A stretch of DNA of 64,000 bases from Qiania dongpingensis (lineage in GTDB: Bacteria; Bacillota; Clostridia; Lachnospirales; Lachnospiraceae), in the NCBI RefSeq assembly GCF_014337195.1, contig NZ_CP060634.1:2976001-3040000 (forward strand). The letters run 5' to 3'. The notes below the pieces were generated by a model that saw nothing but the letters and a program-made list of their open reading frames with translations, made no database searches and was not told the origin of the DNA. Positions 53,717-63,140 of the stretch are shown here, one piece after another (the first letter of the stretch is position 1; each line of letters begins with the position of its first letter). Made by a program: the position numbers and the translations under genes.

Positions 53717-54622
53717 ATGAATCACGTACACAAAATGATTGGCACCGAATGGGCCAGAAAACAAGGGCTGACAGGAAAGGGCGTCGGCATAGCCGTCCTG
53801 GATACGGGGGTATATCCTCACCAGGATTTCGCTCATCGGCTGTATGGCTTTCAGGATATGTTAAATGGAAGAAGGTTTCCATATGATGATAATTCCCACG
53901 GGACCCATGTGATGGGGGTGCTGGGAGGCAGCGGAGAAGCGTCCGGAGGCCTCTATGAAGGTATGGCTCCCGGATGCAGTCTGATAGGCATTAAAGTACT
54001 TGACTACAAGGGAAACGGCTCTGTGGCAAATCTGCTGCGGGGCCTTAAATGGCTGCGGGAGTACAAAGAAGAGTATGGCATCCGCATTGTCAATATATCG
54101 GTGGGCTCCATTCCCAAAAGGGAGACGGGAGAGGAGTCCGCGCTGATCCGCGGGGTAGAAGAAGCCTGGGCGGATGGACTGGTCGTGGTGGTGGCGGCGG
54201 GAAATGAAGGTCCTTCTGCCATGTCGGTGACGACACCGGGTATCAGCAGGAAAGTGATAACGGTCGGATCATCCGATGATCATCATGCGGTGGAGGTCTG
54301 CGGGGCGCCGATGGTAGACTATTCCGGCAGAGGCCCCACGTCCCGGTGTATCTGTAAACCGGATGTGGTAGCGCCGGGGGCATCCATTGTATCCTGCAAC
54401 GCCGTGGGTCGAAAAAACAACAAGCCGTATGGAGTGAAAAGCGGTACGTCCATGGCGACGCCGGTAGTGTCAGGCGCTATTGCGCTTCTTTTGGAGAAGC
54501 ACCCGGAGATGACGCCTCAAGACGTGAAACTTAAACTGATGAAGAGTACCATAGATCTGGGGCTTCCCAGAAACCAGCAGGGCTGGGGAATGATTCATAT
54601 TGCCAGATTGCTGGATGAATGA
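53717..54622 (+). CDS. S8 family serine protease, intracellular/minimal subtilisin
   Basis: A 301-aa subtilisin core with triad Asp29 (AVLDTGV), His61 (HGTHVMGVLGG) and Ser245 (SGTSMATP), and the oxyanion Asn163 (AAGNEGPS). There is no signal peptide and almost no propeptide, as in intracellular AprX-type subtilisins. It may degrade cytosolic proteins in stationary phase or sporulation. It has no close partner gene. It begins 67 bp after repeat copy D, with AGGGCGGGGAGGGT upstream of the ATG. Confidence 0.93.
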   Translation: MNHVHKMIGTEWARKQGLTGKGVGIAVLDTGVYPHQDFAHRLYGFQDMLNGRRFPYDDNSHGTHVMGVLGGSGEASGGLYEGMAPGCSLIGIKVLDYKGNGSVANLLRGLKWLREYKEEYGIRIVNISVGSIPKRETGEESALIRGVEEAWADGLVVVVAAGNEGPSAMSVTTPGISRKVITVGSSDDHHAVEVCGAPMVDYSGRGPTSRCICKPDVVAPGASIVSCNAVGRKNNKPYGVKSGTSMATPVVSGAIALLLEKHPEMTPQDVKLKLMKSTIDLGLPRNQQGWGMIHIARLLDE

Positions 54623-54707
54623 TATGATAAAAACGAACAAGAGCTTGCAAACTGATGCAGCATGTGTTCGCTGAATTATGACGCGACAAAGAAAAAGAGG
54701 ACTCTAA

Positions 54708-55574
54708 ATGAAAAAAGGCAGAATATATCTGGCATTGATCTTAATATTTTCCACGATTTTAGGAATGTATACGGGTTGCGGAAACAAGAAGACCCAGGCG
54801 GAGACAGTGACAGCGGAGAGGCTGATTGAAAAGGCGGAAGAGGCGATTAAGGGAGCCGCTTCCATGACCGGAAAGATGGCCGTGGAGATATCTATGGATT
54901 ACAGTGCCGGAGGAGTGGATGCGACTCTGGAATTGATAATGAATCAGGATATGGAACTGACAAAGGATCCGGAGGCTGTCCATATTACCGGCACCCTGGA
55001 TATCGATCTTTCCGGAATCACGATGGATACGGAAGTCTATGCGGTAAAAGACGGTGATAAATATATGATGTATACGAAGGCAGGGGGCCAATGGGTTAAG
55101 CAGGCATCTGAGGCCATGCCTGCCCCAGCCGATGTATCGAAAACCTTGGAGCTTATGAAAAAGGATACGGAAACTCTGAAGTTCACCGGACCTGAGAACT
55201 CCGATAAAAAACAAGTCTATCAGGTGGACGCCGTAGTCCATGGCGAGGGGCTGGCAGCGGAGATAATGGCTTCTGTAGGAAATCTTCTGGAAAAGGATAC
55301 AGATGCCAATGCGGATCTGGATACGAAGATCACCGCCAGGATAGACAGTGAGAACGGAGCGTTGCTGGAGTTGGCCATTGACCTTACGGACAGCTATAAT
55401 GCAGCGATGCAGTCACAAAAGGAAGCGCAGGGCTTTGATGAAGTGACGGTGACAGCCTTCAAGGTGACGATGACGGATTATACCTTGAATACTGTGAGCG
55501 AGATTCTCGTGCCGGACGATGTGAAATCCGGGGCAGTCGATATGGATGCCGCGGAGACAGAGATGAACTTGTGA
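54708..55574 (+). CDS. Predicted lipoprotein (LppX/DUF6612-like)
   Basis: A 288-aa protein with a lipoprotein signal peptide (YLALILIFSTILGMYTGC; Cys at about 24). The mature part alternates amphipathic beta strands (MTGKMAVEISMDYSAGG, VYAVKDGDKYMMYTKAGG), as in LppX/LolA-fold lipoproteins of clostridia. It is probably on the outer membrane face and may carry a hydrophobic ligand. No direct functional assignment is possible. Confidence 0.8.
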   Translation: MKKGRIYLALILIFSTILGMYTGCGNKKTQAETVTAERLIEKAEEAIKGAASMTGKMAVEISMDYSAGGVDATLELIMNQDMELTKDPEAVHITGTLDIDLSGITMDTEVYAVKDGDKYMMYTKAGGQWVKQASEAMPAPADVSKTLELMKKDTETLKFTGPENSDKKQVYQVDAVVHGEGLAAEIMASVGNLLEKDTDANADLDTKITARIDSENGALLELAIDLTDSYNAAMQSQKEAQGFDEVTVTAFKVTMTDYTLNTVSEILVPDDVKSGAVDMDAAETEMNL

Positions 55575-55612
55575 AGAATATAGATGTAGTTATAAGTTAG
55601 GAGTATGTAAAC

Positions 55613-55661
55613 GCCCCGCGCCTTTTTCGGTATATGCCGGAAATGGCGCGGGGGATTTTTG
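55613..55661. terminator. Bidirectional intrinsic terminator
   Basis: CGCCCCGCGCC and GGCGCGGGGG pair around an inner hairpin CGGTATATGCCG, followed by ATTTTTG. It separates the convergent lipoprotein and ABC-F genes. Confidence 0.82.
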
Positions 55662-55676
55662 ATTTTTATAAGATGT

Positions 55677-57608
55677 TTATTCCGCGAGGCTCTCCCATAG
55701 TTCATACAGTTCGGAGAGGCGGGAATCATTCTGGTTTTTTTCTTCTGTGAGCTTTAGAAGCTCGCTCATATTCGTACAGATATCCGGTCTGGCGGACAGA
55801 ACATCGATTTCATCATTGCGGTTTTCCAGTAGGGTGATCTCTTCTTCTGTTCTGGCCAGGTCATTCAGACGTTTTCTCTCTCTGGCCTGAGCTTCCTTTT
55901 GCGCTTTCCAGTCTGCTTTGGTATCGGCTCCTTCCGCAGAGGCCGAGCCGGAAGGGGAACCGTCGGAAGAAGCCTCGGCGGAAGCGGTATAAGCGGCTGT
56001 CAGCTGATCCCGTTTTTCCAGATAGTAGTCGTAGTTTCCGATGTAGTTGACAAAGGTCTGGCTGGTCAAGTCAAGAATCCTGGTGGCGGTCTTATTGATG
56101 AAATACCGGTCGTGGGAAACATACAGCACAGTACCGGTATACCCGTTCAGCGCGTTTTCCAGGATCTCCTTGGAGACGATGTCCAGATGGTTCGTCGGTT
56201 CATCCAAAATCAGCAGATTGCTTTCCGAGAGCATGAGCTTAGCCAGGGAGACTCTCCCCCGCTCACCGCCGCTCAAATCCCCCACCAGCTTAAATACATC
56301 GTCTCCGGTAAACAGAAAAGCGGCCAAAACGCTGCGGACCTGGGTGTTGTCCATATCCGGATAAGCGTCCTGAAGTTCGTCGAACAGCGTTTTTTCCATG
56401 TGGAGCACCTGCTGCTCCTGGTCATAATAACCGATTCTGACTCGGGAGCCAAGGCGTATGTCTCCGGAATCAGCGGGAAGAAGGCCGTTTATGATCTTCA
56501 AAAGTGTGGTCTTCCCGGTGCCGTTGCTGCCGATCACGGCCACTCGTTCTCCCCGCTTGATTTCAAAGGAAACATTGGAAAACAGACAGTTGTCCCCAAA
56601 GGATTTTGACAGCTCCCGGACAGTCAGCACATCATTTCCGCTCATTATCCTGGGCTCCAGCCGGATGTGCATGGCAGAAGAAGCTTCCGTCGGTTTGTCC
56701 ACCCGCTCGATCTTAGAAAGAAGCTTTTCTCTGCTTTCTGCCCGGCGGATGGATTTTTCCCGGTTGAAAGAACGGAGCTTCTGAATGACGGCTTCCTGGT
56801 GCTTGATCTCTGCCTGTTGGTTCAGATATTCTTTCATCTTTGCATCCCGGAGCATGGACCGCTTTTCTGCATAGGAAGAATAGTTCCCGGAAAACACCGA
56901 TACCTGCCCCTGGTCGATCTCTATGATTTTTGTCACCACCCGGTCCAGAAAATAGCGGTCGTGGGCGACGATCAGGACACTTCCGGGATAATTGAGCAGA
57001 TATGTTTCCAGCCATGCGATGGATTCCATATCCAGATGATTGGTCGGCTCATCCAAGAGGATGATATCAGGTTTTGAAAGGAGAAGACGGCCGAGAAACA
57101 CACGGGTTTTCTGGCCTCCCGACAAGGCACGGACTTGTTTTGCGAAATCTTCCTCAGTAAAACCAAGGCCCTTCAGAACACCGGTGATCTCACTTTTGTA
57201 AGCATATCCATTCCGGAGCTCAAATTCGTGGCTGGTTCTGGCGTAACTGTCCATGAGCCGTGACAATTCTTCGCCCTCTGTCAGTTTCATGGAGATTTCC
57301 AATTCCCGCAGGCGTTCTTCCAGGGCGAGTACTTCTTTTTTTACTTCCAGAAGCGTATCATAGACCGTTTGATCCGAAGAACAGTCCTGATGCTGGGCCA
57401 GATATCCCAGAGTCTTGTCCTTGCCGAGAACGACGGTTCCGCTGTCGGGCGGAAGTTCTCCGGTGATGATTTTTAAAAGAGTGGATTTGCCGGCGCCGTT
57501 GATGCCGACGATGGCTGCTTTCTCTCTGTCTTCTATATGAAAGGAGCCGTTCTGGATGATAACGGCGTCCCCAAAGGACTTGCTTACCTGATGGCAGGAA
57601 AGTATCAT
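55677..57608 (-). CDS. ABC-F family ATPase
   Basis: A 643-aa soluble protein with two ABC cassettes. Walker A: GINGAGKST and GSNGTGKTT. Signatures: LSGGQKTRV and LSGGERGRV. Walker B: LLDEPTNHLD and ILDEPTNHLD. A charged inter-domain linker (~240-320) and a C-terminal coiled coil (~540-640) match ABC-F translation factors. These act at the ribosomal E site; some confer antibiotic resistance, others assist translation. The subfamily (YdiF/Uup-like) cannot be fixed by eye. No transmembrane domain is present. Confidence 0.93.
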   Translation of the reverse strand: MILSCHQVSKSFGDAVIIQNGSFHIEDREKAAIVGINGAGKSTLLKIITGELPPDSGTVVLGKDKTLGYLAQHQDCSSDQTVYDTLLEVKKEVLALEERLRELEISMKLTEGEELSRLMDSYARTSHEFELRNGYAYKSEITGVLKGLGFTEEDFAKQVRALSGGQKTRVFLGRLLLSKPDIILLDEPTNHLDMESIAWLETYLLNYPGSVLIVAHDRYFLDRVVTKIIEIDQGQVSVFSGNYSSYAEKRSMLRDAKMKEYLNQQAEIKHQEAVIQKLRSFNREKSIRRAESREKLLSKIERVDKPTEASSAMHIRLEPRIMSGNDVLTVRELSKSFGDNCLFSNVSFEIKRGERVAVIGSNGTGKTTLLKIINGLLPADSGDIRLGSRVRIGYYDQEQQVLHMEKTLFDELQDAYPDMDNTQVRSVLAAFLFTGDDVFKLVGDLSGGERGRVSLAKLMLSESNLLILDEPTNHLDIVSKEILENALNGYTGTVLYVSHDRYFINKTATRILDLTSQTFVNYIGNYDYYLEKRDQLTAAYTASAEASSDGSPSGSASAEGADTKADWKAQKEAQARERKRLNDLARTEEEITLLENRNDEIDVLSARPDICTNMSELLKLTEEKNQNDSRLSELYELWESLAE

Positions 57609-57641
57609 GGCGGATTCCCCCTATTTTTTCTTCTGGGGTAT

Positions 57642-57670
57642 ATTGTAACTGTTTTTGAGGAGAGCGTCAA
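57642..57670 (-). promoter_or_regulatory. Sigma-A promoter of the ABC-F gene
   Basis: On the minus strand TTGACG (57670-57665), 17 bp, TACAAT (57647-57642). Confidence 0.78.
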
Positions 57671-57715
57671 CAAAGGGAGCGGAGAAAATAAGACGGGGGG
57701 AGGCATTTTCCAGTT

Positions 57716-57733
57716 TTGTAAAATAATTATCAA
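57716..57733 (+). promoter_or_regulatory. Rex operator
   Basis: TTGTAAAATAATTATCAA matches the clostridial Rex consensus TTGTTAA-N4-TTAACAA at 12 of 14 defined positions. It lies 6 bp upstream of the rex -35 hexamer, fitting autoregulation by NADH/NAD+ ratio. Confidence 0.72.
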
Positions 57734-57739
57734 AGTTAT

Positions 57740-57768
57740 TTGACAAGCAACTATAGGGATACTATAAT
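57740..57768 (+). promoter_or_regulatory. Sigma-A promoter of rex
   Basis: TTGACA (57740-57745), exactly 17 bp, TATAAT (57763-57768). Confidence 0.9.
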
Positions 57769-57829
57769 AAAAAAGAAGTATAAGCATATAAAAAGGAAGC
57801 ATAATCTTATAAGAAATTGGGTGGTAAGA

Positions 57830-58486
57830 GTGGAACGAAAGGAAATTTCCAATGCGGTCATTAAGCGGCTGCCCCGGTACCACAGATATTTGGGGGAACT
57901 GATGGAAAGTGGAGTTGAGCGCATCTCCTCCAATGACCTCAGCGAAAAAATGAATGTGACAGCATCCCAGATCCGGCAGGACCTGAACAATTTCGGCGGT
58001 TTTGGCCAGCAGGGATACGGTTACAATGTGGAATATCTCTACAATGAAATTGCGAAGATCCTGGGGATTGACAGACAGAATAACATGATCATCATAGGCG
58101 GCGGCAATTTTGGACAGGCGCTGACCAATTATTCAAACTTTGAACGGCGGGGATTCATGATCCAGGCCTTGTTTGATGTGAGCCCCGACCGGATCGGAAA
58201 GAGTGTTCGCGGGATCAAGACTTTGGATATGAAGAATCTGGAGGAGTTTTTATCCGGGCATCACATTGATATTGCGGTGCTCACAGTCCCCAAAAGCACA
58301 GCGCAGGAGGTGGCGGACAGGCTGATCGCATGCGGCATTAAGGCTATCTGGAATTTTGCCCACCTGGATCTTAAGGTTCCGGATGACGTGGTGGTGGAAA
58401 ACGTACATTTGTCGGAGAGCCTGATGCAGCTGTCTTATCGGATCTCGGAGAAGAGAGATAAGGAAGGAAGCGGCCAGAATTCTTAA
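57830..58486 (+). CDS. rex: Redox-sensing transcriptional repressor Rex
   Basis: A 218-aa Rex protein. The N-terminal winged helix has AVIKRLPRYHRYL and NVTASQIRQDLNNFGGFGQQG. The Rossmann NADH domain has IIIGGGNFGQAL and the C-terminal AIWNFAHLDLKVPDDV. It represses fermentation and respiration genes when NAD+ is high and releases DNA when NADH accumulates. It starts with GTG 57830 after GGGTGG; a longer ATG frame from 57740 starts inside the promoter and was rejected. Confidence 0.96.
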   Translation: MERKEISNAVIKRLPRYHRYLGELMESGVERISSNDLSEKMNVTASQIRQDLNNFGGFGQQGYGYNVEYLYNEIAKILGIDRQNNMIIIGGGNFGQALTNYSNFERRGFMIQALFDVSPDRIGKSVRGIKTLDMKNLEEFLSGHHIDIAVLTVPKSTAQEVADRLIACGIKAIWNFAHLDLKVPDDVVVENVHLSESLMQLSYRISEKRDKEGSGQNS

Positions 58487-58522
58487 AAATGCGTCCATGT
58501 GGAAGAGAAAAAAGGAAGCGGA

Positions 58523-58556
58523 TTCCCCTGTCATATTGACGGGGAATTTTGCTATT
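58523..58556 (+). terminator. Intrinsic terminator of rex
   Basis: TTCCCCTGTC-ATATT-GACGGGGAA followed by TTTTGCTATTT. Confidence 0.8.
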
Positions 58557-58582
58557 TCGCAGAAGCAATAAAGGAGTGGGAT

Positions 58583-60097
58583 ATGCGGTATTTGACGGAC
58601 AGCAGTCAAATGAAAGCGATCGACAGCTATAATATTGAGGAATTGGGCATACCTTCTCTGGTCCTAATGGAAAGGGCGGCGTATGCAGTGTCCGCCGAGG
58701 CGGAGCAGATGAGCAGTCAGAATGGATCTGTTTTGGTGATCTGCGGCATGGGGAACAACGGGGCCGACGGTCTGGCTGCGGCCAGGATGCTCAAGCTGCA
58801 TGGAAGGAAGGTGAAGGTGCTTCTGTGCGGAAAGGCATCTCATTCGACAAAAGAGCATTCCATCCAGCTTGCCATAACAGAGAAGCTGGGAATTCCGGCA
58901 GTAACAGCGGACAGCAGGCAAGAATACAGTATAGAAAATGGGTTTGAACTGATCATCGACGCTCTTTTCGGCGTAGGCTTAAGCCGTCCGCTCAATAAAA
59001 CCTTTATAGAACTGACGGATGCCATAGAAAGAGCTAGGATATCCGGAGCCAAAGTGCTGGCAGTGGATATCCCCTCTGGAGTCAGCGCATCAGACGGCCA
59101 GATCCTCGGAGCAGCCGTGAAGGCGGACGCGACGGTGACATTTGGATTTGAGAAGCTTGGATTGGTGCTTTATCCGGGCGCTTTTTACTGTGGAAAAAAG
59201 AAGGTGGCGGACATTGGATTTTCCCTGCCGAACGGAATGGAAAGCCGAATGGCTTATACGTTTGGCCCGGAGGATCTGAGGCGGCTGCCGAAGCGTCCGG
59301 CTGACGGAAATAAAGGTACCTTTGGAAAGGTGCTGCTGGCGGCGGGAAGCAAGCGCATGAGCGGAGCCGCATATATGAGCGCATTGGCGTCATACCGGTC
59401 AGGAGCGGGACTCGTGCAGATCTATACGGTAAAAGAAAATGTGCAGGTACTGAAGACTATGCTTCCGGAAGCGATCGTGACTGGCTTCGACCGGGAACAT
59501 CCGGATATGGAGGAGCTTGCGGACCTTTGCAGATGGGCCGATGCGCTGGTGGCCGGACCAGGGTTCTCCACAGAATCCTATGCAGAGCAGATTCTTCACT
59601 GGCTGTTAAAAAATGTAACTTTGCCCAAGGTACTGGATGCGGATGCTTTAAATCTGATCGCCCGCCACTGTGAATTGGCCGGATATCTGGACGGCAGCGC
59701 GGTCATCACTCCCCACATCGGAGAGATGTCCAGACTCACAGGCAAAACAGTGGATGAGATTAAAAAAGCTCCGATAGCGGCTGCCCTGGAATTCCGGGAA
59801 CAGCATGGGGCGGTCTGTGTACTGAAGGACGCGAGAACGGCAGTGGTTTCGGAAAACGGCATTTATATCAGCAGCTCAGGGAACAGCGGTATGGCCACGG
59901 GCGGTTCCGGGGATGTCTTAAGCGGCATTCTGGGAGGACTATTGGCAGCAGGCATGAATGTGGGAGACGCGGCGGAGATGGGAGTCTGTCTCCATGGGCT
60001 GGCCGGAGATGCGGCGGCAGAGAGATGCGGAATGCATGCGATGATGGCGACAGATATCATCTCATGTCTCGGGGCTGTGCTTAAGGAATGGACATAA
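58583..60097 (+). CDS. nnr: Bifunctional NAD(P)H-hydrate epimerase / ADP-dependent dehydratase
   Basis: A 504-aa fusion. Residues 1-~210 are the epimerase (YjeF N-terminal) domain with ICGMGNNGADGLAAA and VDIPSGVSASDG. Residues ~220-500 are the ribokinase-like dehydratase with KVLDADALNLIA and the catalytic GGSGDVLSGILGGLL. Together they repair hydrated NADH and NADPH. ATG 58583 follows AAAGGAG; a longer frame would span the rex terminator. Close to rex, it keeps the NADH pool usable. Confidence 0.96.
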   Translation: MRYLTDSSQMKAIDSYNIEELGIPSLVLMERAAYAVSAEAEQMSSQNGSVLVICGMGNNGADGLAAARMLKLHGRKVKVLLCGKASHSTKEHSIQLAITEKLGIPAVTADSRQEYSIENGFELIIDALFGVGLSRPLNKTFIELTDAIERARISGAKVLAVDIPSGVSASDGQILGAAVKADATVTFGFEKLGLVLYPGAFYCGKKKVADIGFSLPNGMESRMAYTFGPEDLRRLPKRPADGNKGTFGKVLLAAGSKRMSGAAYMSALASYRSGAGLVQIYTVKENVQVLKTMLPEAIVTGFDREHPDMEELADLCRWADALVAGPGFSTESYAEQILHWLLKNVTLPKVLDADALNLIARHCELAGYLDGSAVITPHIGEMSRLTGKTVDEIKKAPIAAALEFREQHGAVCVLKDARTAVVSENGIYISSSGNSGMATGGSGDVLSGILGGLLAAGMNVGDAAEMGVCLHGLAGDAAAERCGMHAMMATDIISCLGAVLKEWT

Positions 60098-60127
60098 AAC
60101 GGATGGAAGAACAAGCGGAGGATAAAG

Positions 60128-61309
60128 ATGAAGGAATATAGCCGCACAGCGGCTTGGATAGATCTGGATGCCATATATGGCAACGTAAAAGCTCTGAAGG
60201 AAAACACGCGGAAAGGGACCAGAATCTGTGCGGTCATCAAGGCAGACGGCTATGGACATGGGGCGGTCCCCATTGCGAGAAAGCTTAAGGGCCTGGCAGA
60301 TTATTTTGCGGTGGCGACGGCCGAGGAGGCGTTCAATCTGCGATATCACCAGATTGAGGAACCCATTCTGGTCCTGGGATACGTTCCGGAAGACGCTTAC
60401 GAAAGAGCAGTCATGGAGGAGATACGTCTGACGGTGTATACTTATGAGATGGCGGAGCGTCTTTCAGAAGCGGCTAAGAGGTGCGGAAAACAGGCATTTA
60501 TCCATATAAAATTGGAAACAGGAATGAATCGGATCGGATTTAGGCCGGGAGAAGAAGCCCTTTCACAGGCGGAAGCCATGAGCAGGCTGCCGGGGATCAT
60601 GCTGGAAGGGATATTCAGCCACTTTGCAAGAGCGGATGAAAAGGATAAATCATATGCGGAAAGACAGTACCGGATTTTTGACGGATTTGTGAGCGCTCTT
60701 AAAAAGAGGGGAGTGGAGATTCCGCTGAAGCATATGGGAAACAGCGCTGCGATCATAGACCTCCCTCAGTTTGATGTGGATATGGTGCGTGCGGGCATCG
60801 CACTGTACGGGATGTATCCTTCGAATGAAGTCGACAGGAGACGGGTTGGGCTTACGCCTGCCCTCCGGCTGACTGCCCGCGTGATTTTTATAAAGGAGAT
60901 CGAGCCAGGCGAAACGGTGGGCTACGGCGGGACCTACACGGCCCAGAGACGAATGAAGATCGCCACGATCCCCATAGGATACGGGGACGGATATCCCAGG
61001 AATCTGTCCAATCGGGGATACGTGCTCCTGGATGGAAAAAAAGCGCCGATAACCGGCCGTGTCTGCATGGATCAGCTGATGGTCGATGTGACGGACGTTC
61101 CGGAGGTGAGGCAGGGAGACGAGGCTGTTTTGGTGGGCAGGGACGGAGAGCAGATGATTTCGGTGGAGGAGCTGGCGGAGCTGGCCGGAACCTTTAATTA
61201 TGAATTTGTGTGCGATCTGGGCAAGAGGATCCCGAGGATCTACCTGGACGGCGGAAAGATAGTGGGAAAAAAGGATTACTTTACGGATCCTTATGAAATC
61301 GTTTTGTAG
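60128..61309 (+). CDS. alr: Alanine racemase
   Basis: A 393-aa fold-type III PLP enzyme: AVIKADGYGHGAVPIA holds the PLP lysine, and VRAGIALYGMYPS, TIPIGYGDGYPR and GRVCMDQLMVDVT follow, the last with the catalytic tyrosine loop nearby. It supplies D-alanine for peptidoglycan, and possibly for spore germination control. It starts 30 bp after nnr with GCGGAGG. MazF lies downstream, an order common in Firmicutes. Confidence 0.96.
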   Translation: MKEYSRTAAWIDLDAIYGNVKALKENTRKGTRICAVIKADGYGHGAVPIARKLKGLADYFAVATAEEAFNLRYHQIEEPILVLGYVPEDAYERAVMEEIRLTVYTYEMAERLSEAAKRCGKQAFIHIKLETGMNRIGFRPGEEALSQAEAMSRLPGIMLEGIFSHFARADEKDKSYAERQYRIFDGFVSALKKRGVEIPLKHMGNSAAIIDLPQFDVDMVRAGIALYGMYPSNEVDRRRVGLTPALRLTARVIFIKEIEPGETVGYGGTYTAQRRMKIATIPIGYGDGYPRNLSNRGYVLLDGKKAPITGRVCMDQLMVDVTDVPEVRQGDEAVLVGRDGEQMISVEELAELAGTFNYEFVCDLGKRIPRIYLDGGKIVGKKDYFTDPYEIVL

Positions 61310-61398
61310 GACATTTCCCGTATGAACCGAAGAAACATTGGAAATACTAGGAAGGAAAGAAGTACAGCCAATGCAGATATCGGAGCGTGAAATGTAGA

Positions 61399-61743
61399 AT
61401 GATTAAAAGAGGCGACATTTATTATGCGGATTTACGGCCAGTGATCGGGTCGGAGCAAGGCGGAGTCAGACCGGTGCTGATCATCCAGAATGATACCGGG
61501 AACCGGCACAGTCCCACGGTCATCTGTGCCGCTATCACTTCAAGGATGAATAAGGCGAAGCTGCCCACTCATGTGGAGCTGAAGGCGGAACACTGCCAGA
61601 TGGTGAAAGATTCCGTCATTCTCTTAGAGCAGCTCCGCACAATAGATAAACAGAGATTAAAGGAAAAAATCTGCCATTTAGATGATGGACTGCTGCAAAA
61701 GGTAAACACAGCGCTGCTGATCAGCCTGGATTTATATACATAG
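61399..61743 (+). CDS. MazF/EndoA-type endoribonuclease toxin
   Basis: A 114-aa PemK/MazF protein: [40 protein letters not shown] and [16 protein letters not shown]. It cleaves mRNA at short sequence sites. In B. subtilis the antitoxin gene ndoAI lies between alr and the toxin; here that 89-bp gap is too short for one. ATG 61399 gives the usual MIKRGD start; GTG 61387 is possible but GGAG sits almost on it. Confidence 0.92.
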   Translation: MIKRGDIYYADLRPVIGSEQGGVRPVLIIQNDTGNRHSPTVICAAITSRMNKAKLPTHVELKAEHCQMVKDSVILLEQLRTIDKQRLKEKICHLDDGLLQKVNTALLISLDLYT

Positions 61744-61787
61744 GCTGAATCGGATGGCAGGAAACGGAAAAGGAGCCGGAGATAATC

Positions 61788-63140
61788 ATGGACGACGGGT
61801 ATTCGCCCTGGAGTTTGCTGCTGTTGTTGGGAATTATAGTGATCGAGGTTATATTTTATGGATTTGGCGCCGCCATACAGGAACTGAACAGTGCAGAGCT
61901 TTTAAAGCGAAAGGAAGACGGGGACCGGAAAGCGGCCGGGATCTTAAAGATATCAAACCGCTCTTTCGCGTATGCCAATGTGGTTCAGGTAATATCCACA
62001 GTGAACGGCCTGATATGCGGAGCTTATCTATTGAAACAGGGACAGAGGTTCCTGTTACATAGTTTTTTTAGAAACAGTGCGGAGTCTGGAAAGGGATATC
62101 TGCCTATGATGGCCGTATCAGCAGTCGTCCTGGTGATTGTTCTTCTCTGTATCGGAGTATTAGCGCCAAAACGGATCGCGAAACGGTACCCGGAACGGTG
62201 GGCATATGCCTTGCTTCCGGCAGTCCGGGTACTGTCCATACCGGTTTATCCGGCTGCCTGGCTGGTAAGCGGCTTGTCCGGTCTGGCGGCCCGGTTATTC
62301 GGAGTGAAACCGGGAAAGGACATCGACAACGTTACGGAAGAAGAAATCATGTCCATGGTCAACGAGGGCCATGAACAGGGGGTCATTAAGGCGAGTGAGG
62401 CGGAGATGATCACAAATATCTTCGAGTTTGATGATAAAGAGGCCGGAGATATTATGACCCATAGGACTAATATCACCGCACTGGACAGCGATATGACCCT
62501 GGACGAGGCTCTGGAGGTGATGCTGTCCGGAAGCAATTCCAGATATCCAGTCTACCGGGAGAGTCTGGATGATATCATCGGCATCCTGCATTTAAAGGAT
62601 GCGGCGCTTCTGCAGAAAAACGAGTCTCTCCGGGGCAAAAAGCTTGTGGATATCGAGGGACTGCTGAGGAAGCCTCATTTTATCCCAGTCACCAGGAACA
62701 TCAATAAATTATTCAAGGTCATGCAGTCCAGGAAGATTCACATGGTCATCGTGATAGATGAATATGGGCAGGTGGAAGGGCTGATCACAATGGAAGACAT
62801 CCTGGAGGAAATCGTAGGAAATATCCTGGATGAATATGATGAGGAAGAAAAGTTCATCATTCCTTCCGGAAGCGGATATGTGATGAAGGGAATGACGCCT
62901 CTTCCGGATGCGGGAGAGCTCTTGGGGCTGGATTTTGACGAAGAGGACTATGACACGGTCAATGGGTTCCTGATATCCAAGCTGGACCGGATACCGTCCG
63001 AGGACGAGAAGCCGGAGATTCGATTTGGAGGATATCGTTTTTCCATACTGAATGTGGAAAATAAGATGATAGATACGGTGAGGGTGGAAAAGCTTCCGGA
63101 GGAGGAAGCGGCTGAGGAAGAAATACATGAAGATGATTAA
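61788..63140 (+). CDS. CNNM/CorC-type CBS-domain membrane protein (hemolysin C family)
   Basis: A 450-aa protein. Three to four transmembrane segments of a DUF21 domain fill residues ~1-170. Two CBS repeats follow (ITALDSDMTLDEALEVML; PVTRNINKLFKVMQSRKIHM) and a C-terminal CorC/HlyC domain (FDEEDYDTVNGFLI). Relatives export magnesium or other divalent cations. The last 14 bp overlap the MATE gene. A CBS-adenosine-nucleotide link to transport is inferred. Confidence 0.9.
   Translation: MDDGYSPWSLLLLLGIIVIEVIFYGFGAAIQELNSAELLKRKEDGDRKAAGILKISNRSFAYANVVQVISTVNGLICGAYLLKQGQRFLLHSFFRNSAESGKGYLPMMAVSAVVLVIVLLCIGVLAPKRIAKRYPERWAYALLPAVRVLSIPVYPAAWLVSGLSGLAARLFGVKPGKDIDNVTEEEIMSMVNEGHEQGVIKASEAEMITNIFEFDDKEAGDIMTHRTNITALDSDMTLDEALEVMLSGSNSRYPVYRESLDDIIGILHLKDAALLQKNESLRGKKLVDIEGLLRKPHFIPVTRNINKLFKVMQSRKIHMVIVIDEYGQVEGLITMEDILEEIVGNILDEYDEEEKFIIPSGSGYVMKGMTPLPDAGELLGLDFDEEDYDTVNGFLISKLDRIPSEDEKPEIRFGGYRFSILNVENKMIDTVRVEKLPEEEAAEEEIHEDD

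Noticed and set aside
61322..61390. 22-codon frame between alr and the MazF gene, considered as an antitoxin
   Set aside because: Too short and without ribbon-helix-helix features; MazE/EndoAI antitoxins are about 80-95 aa.
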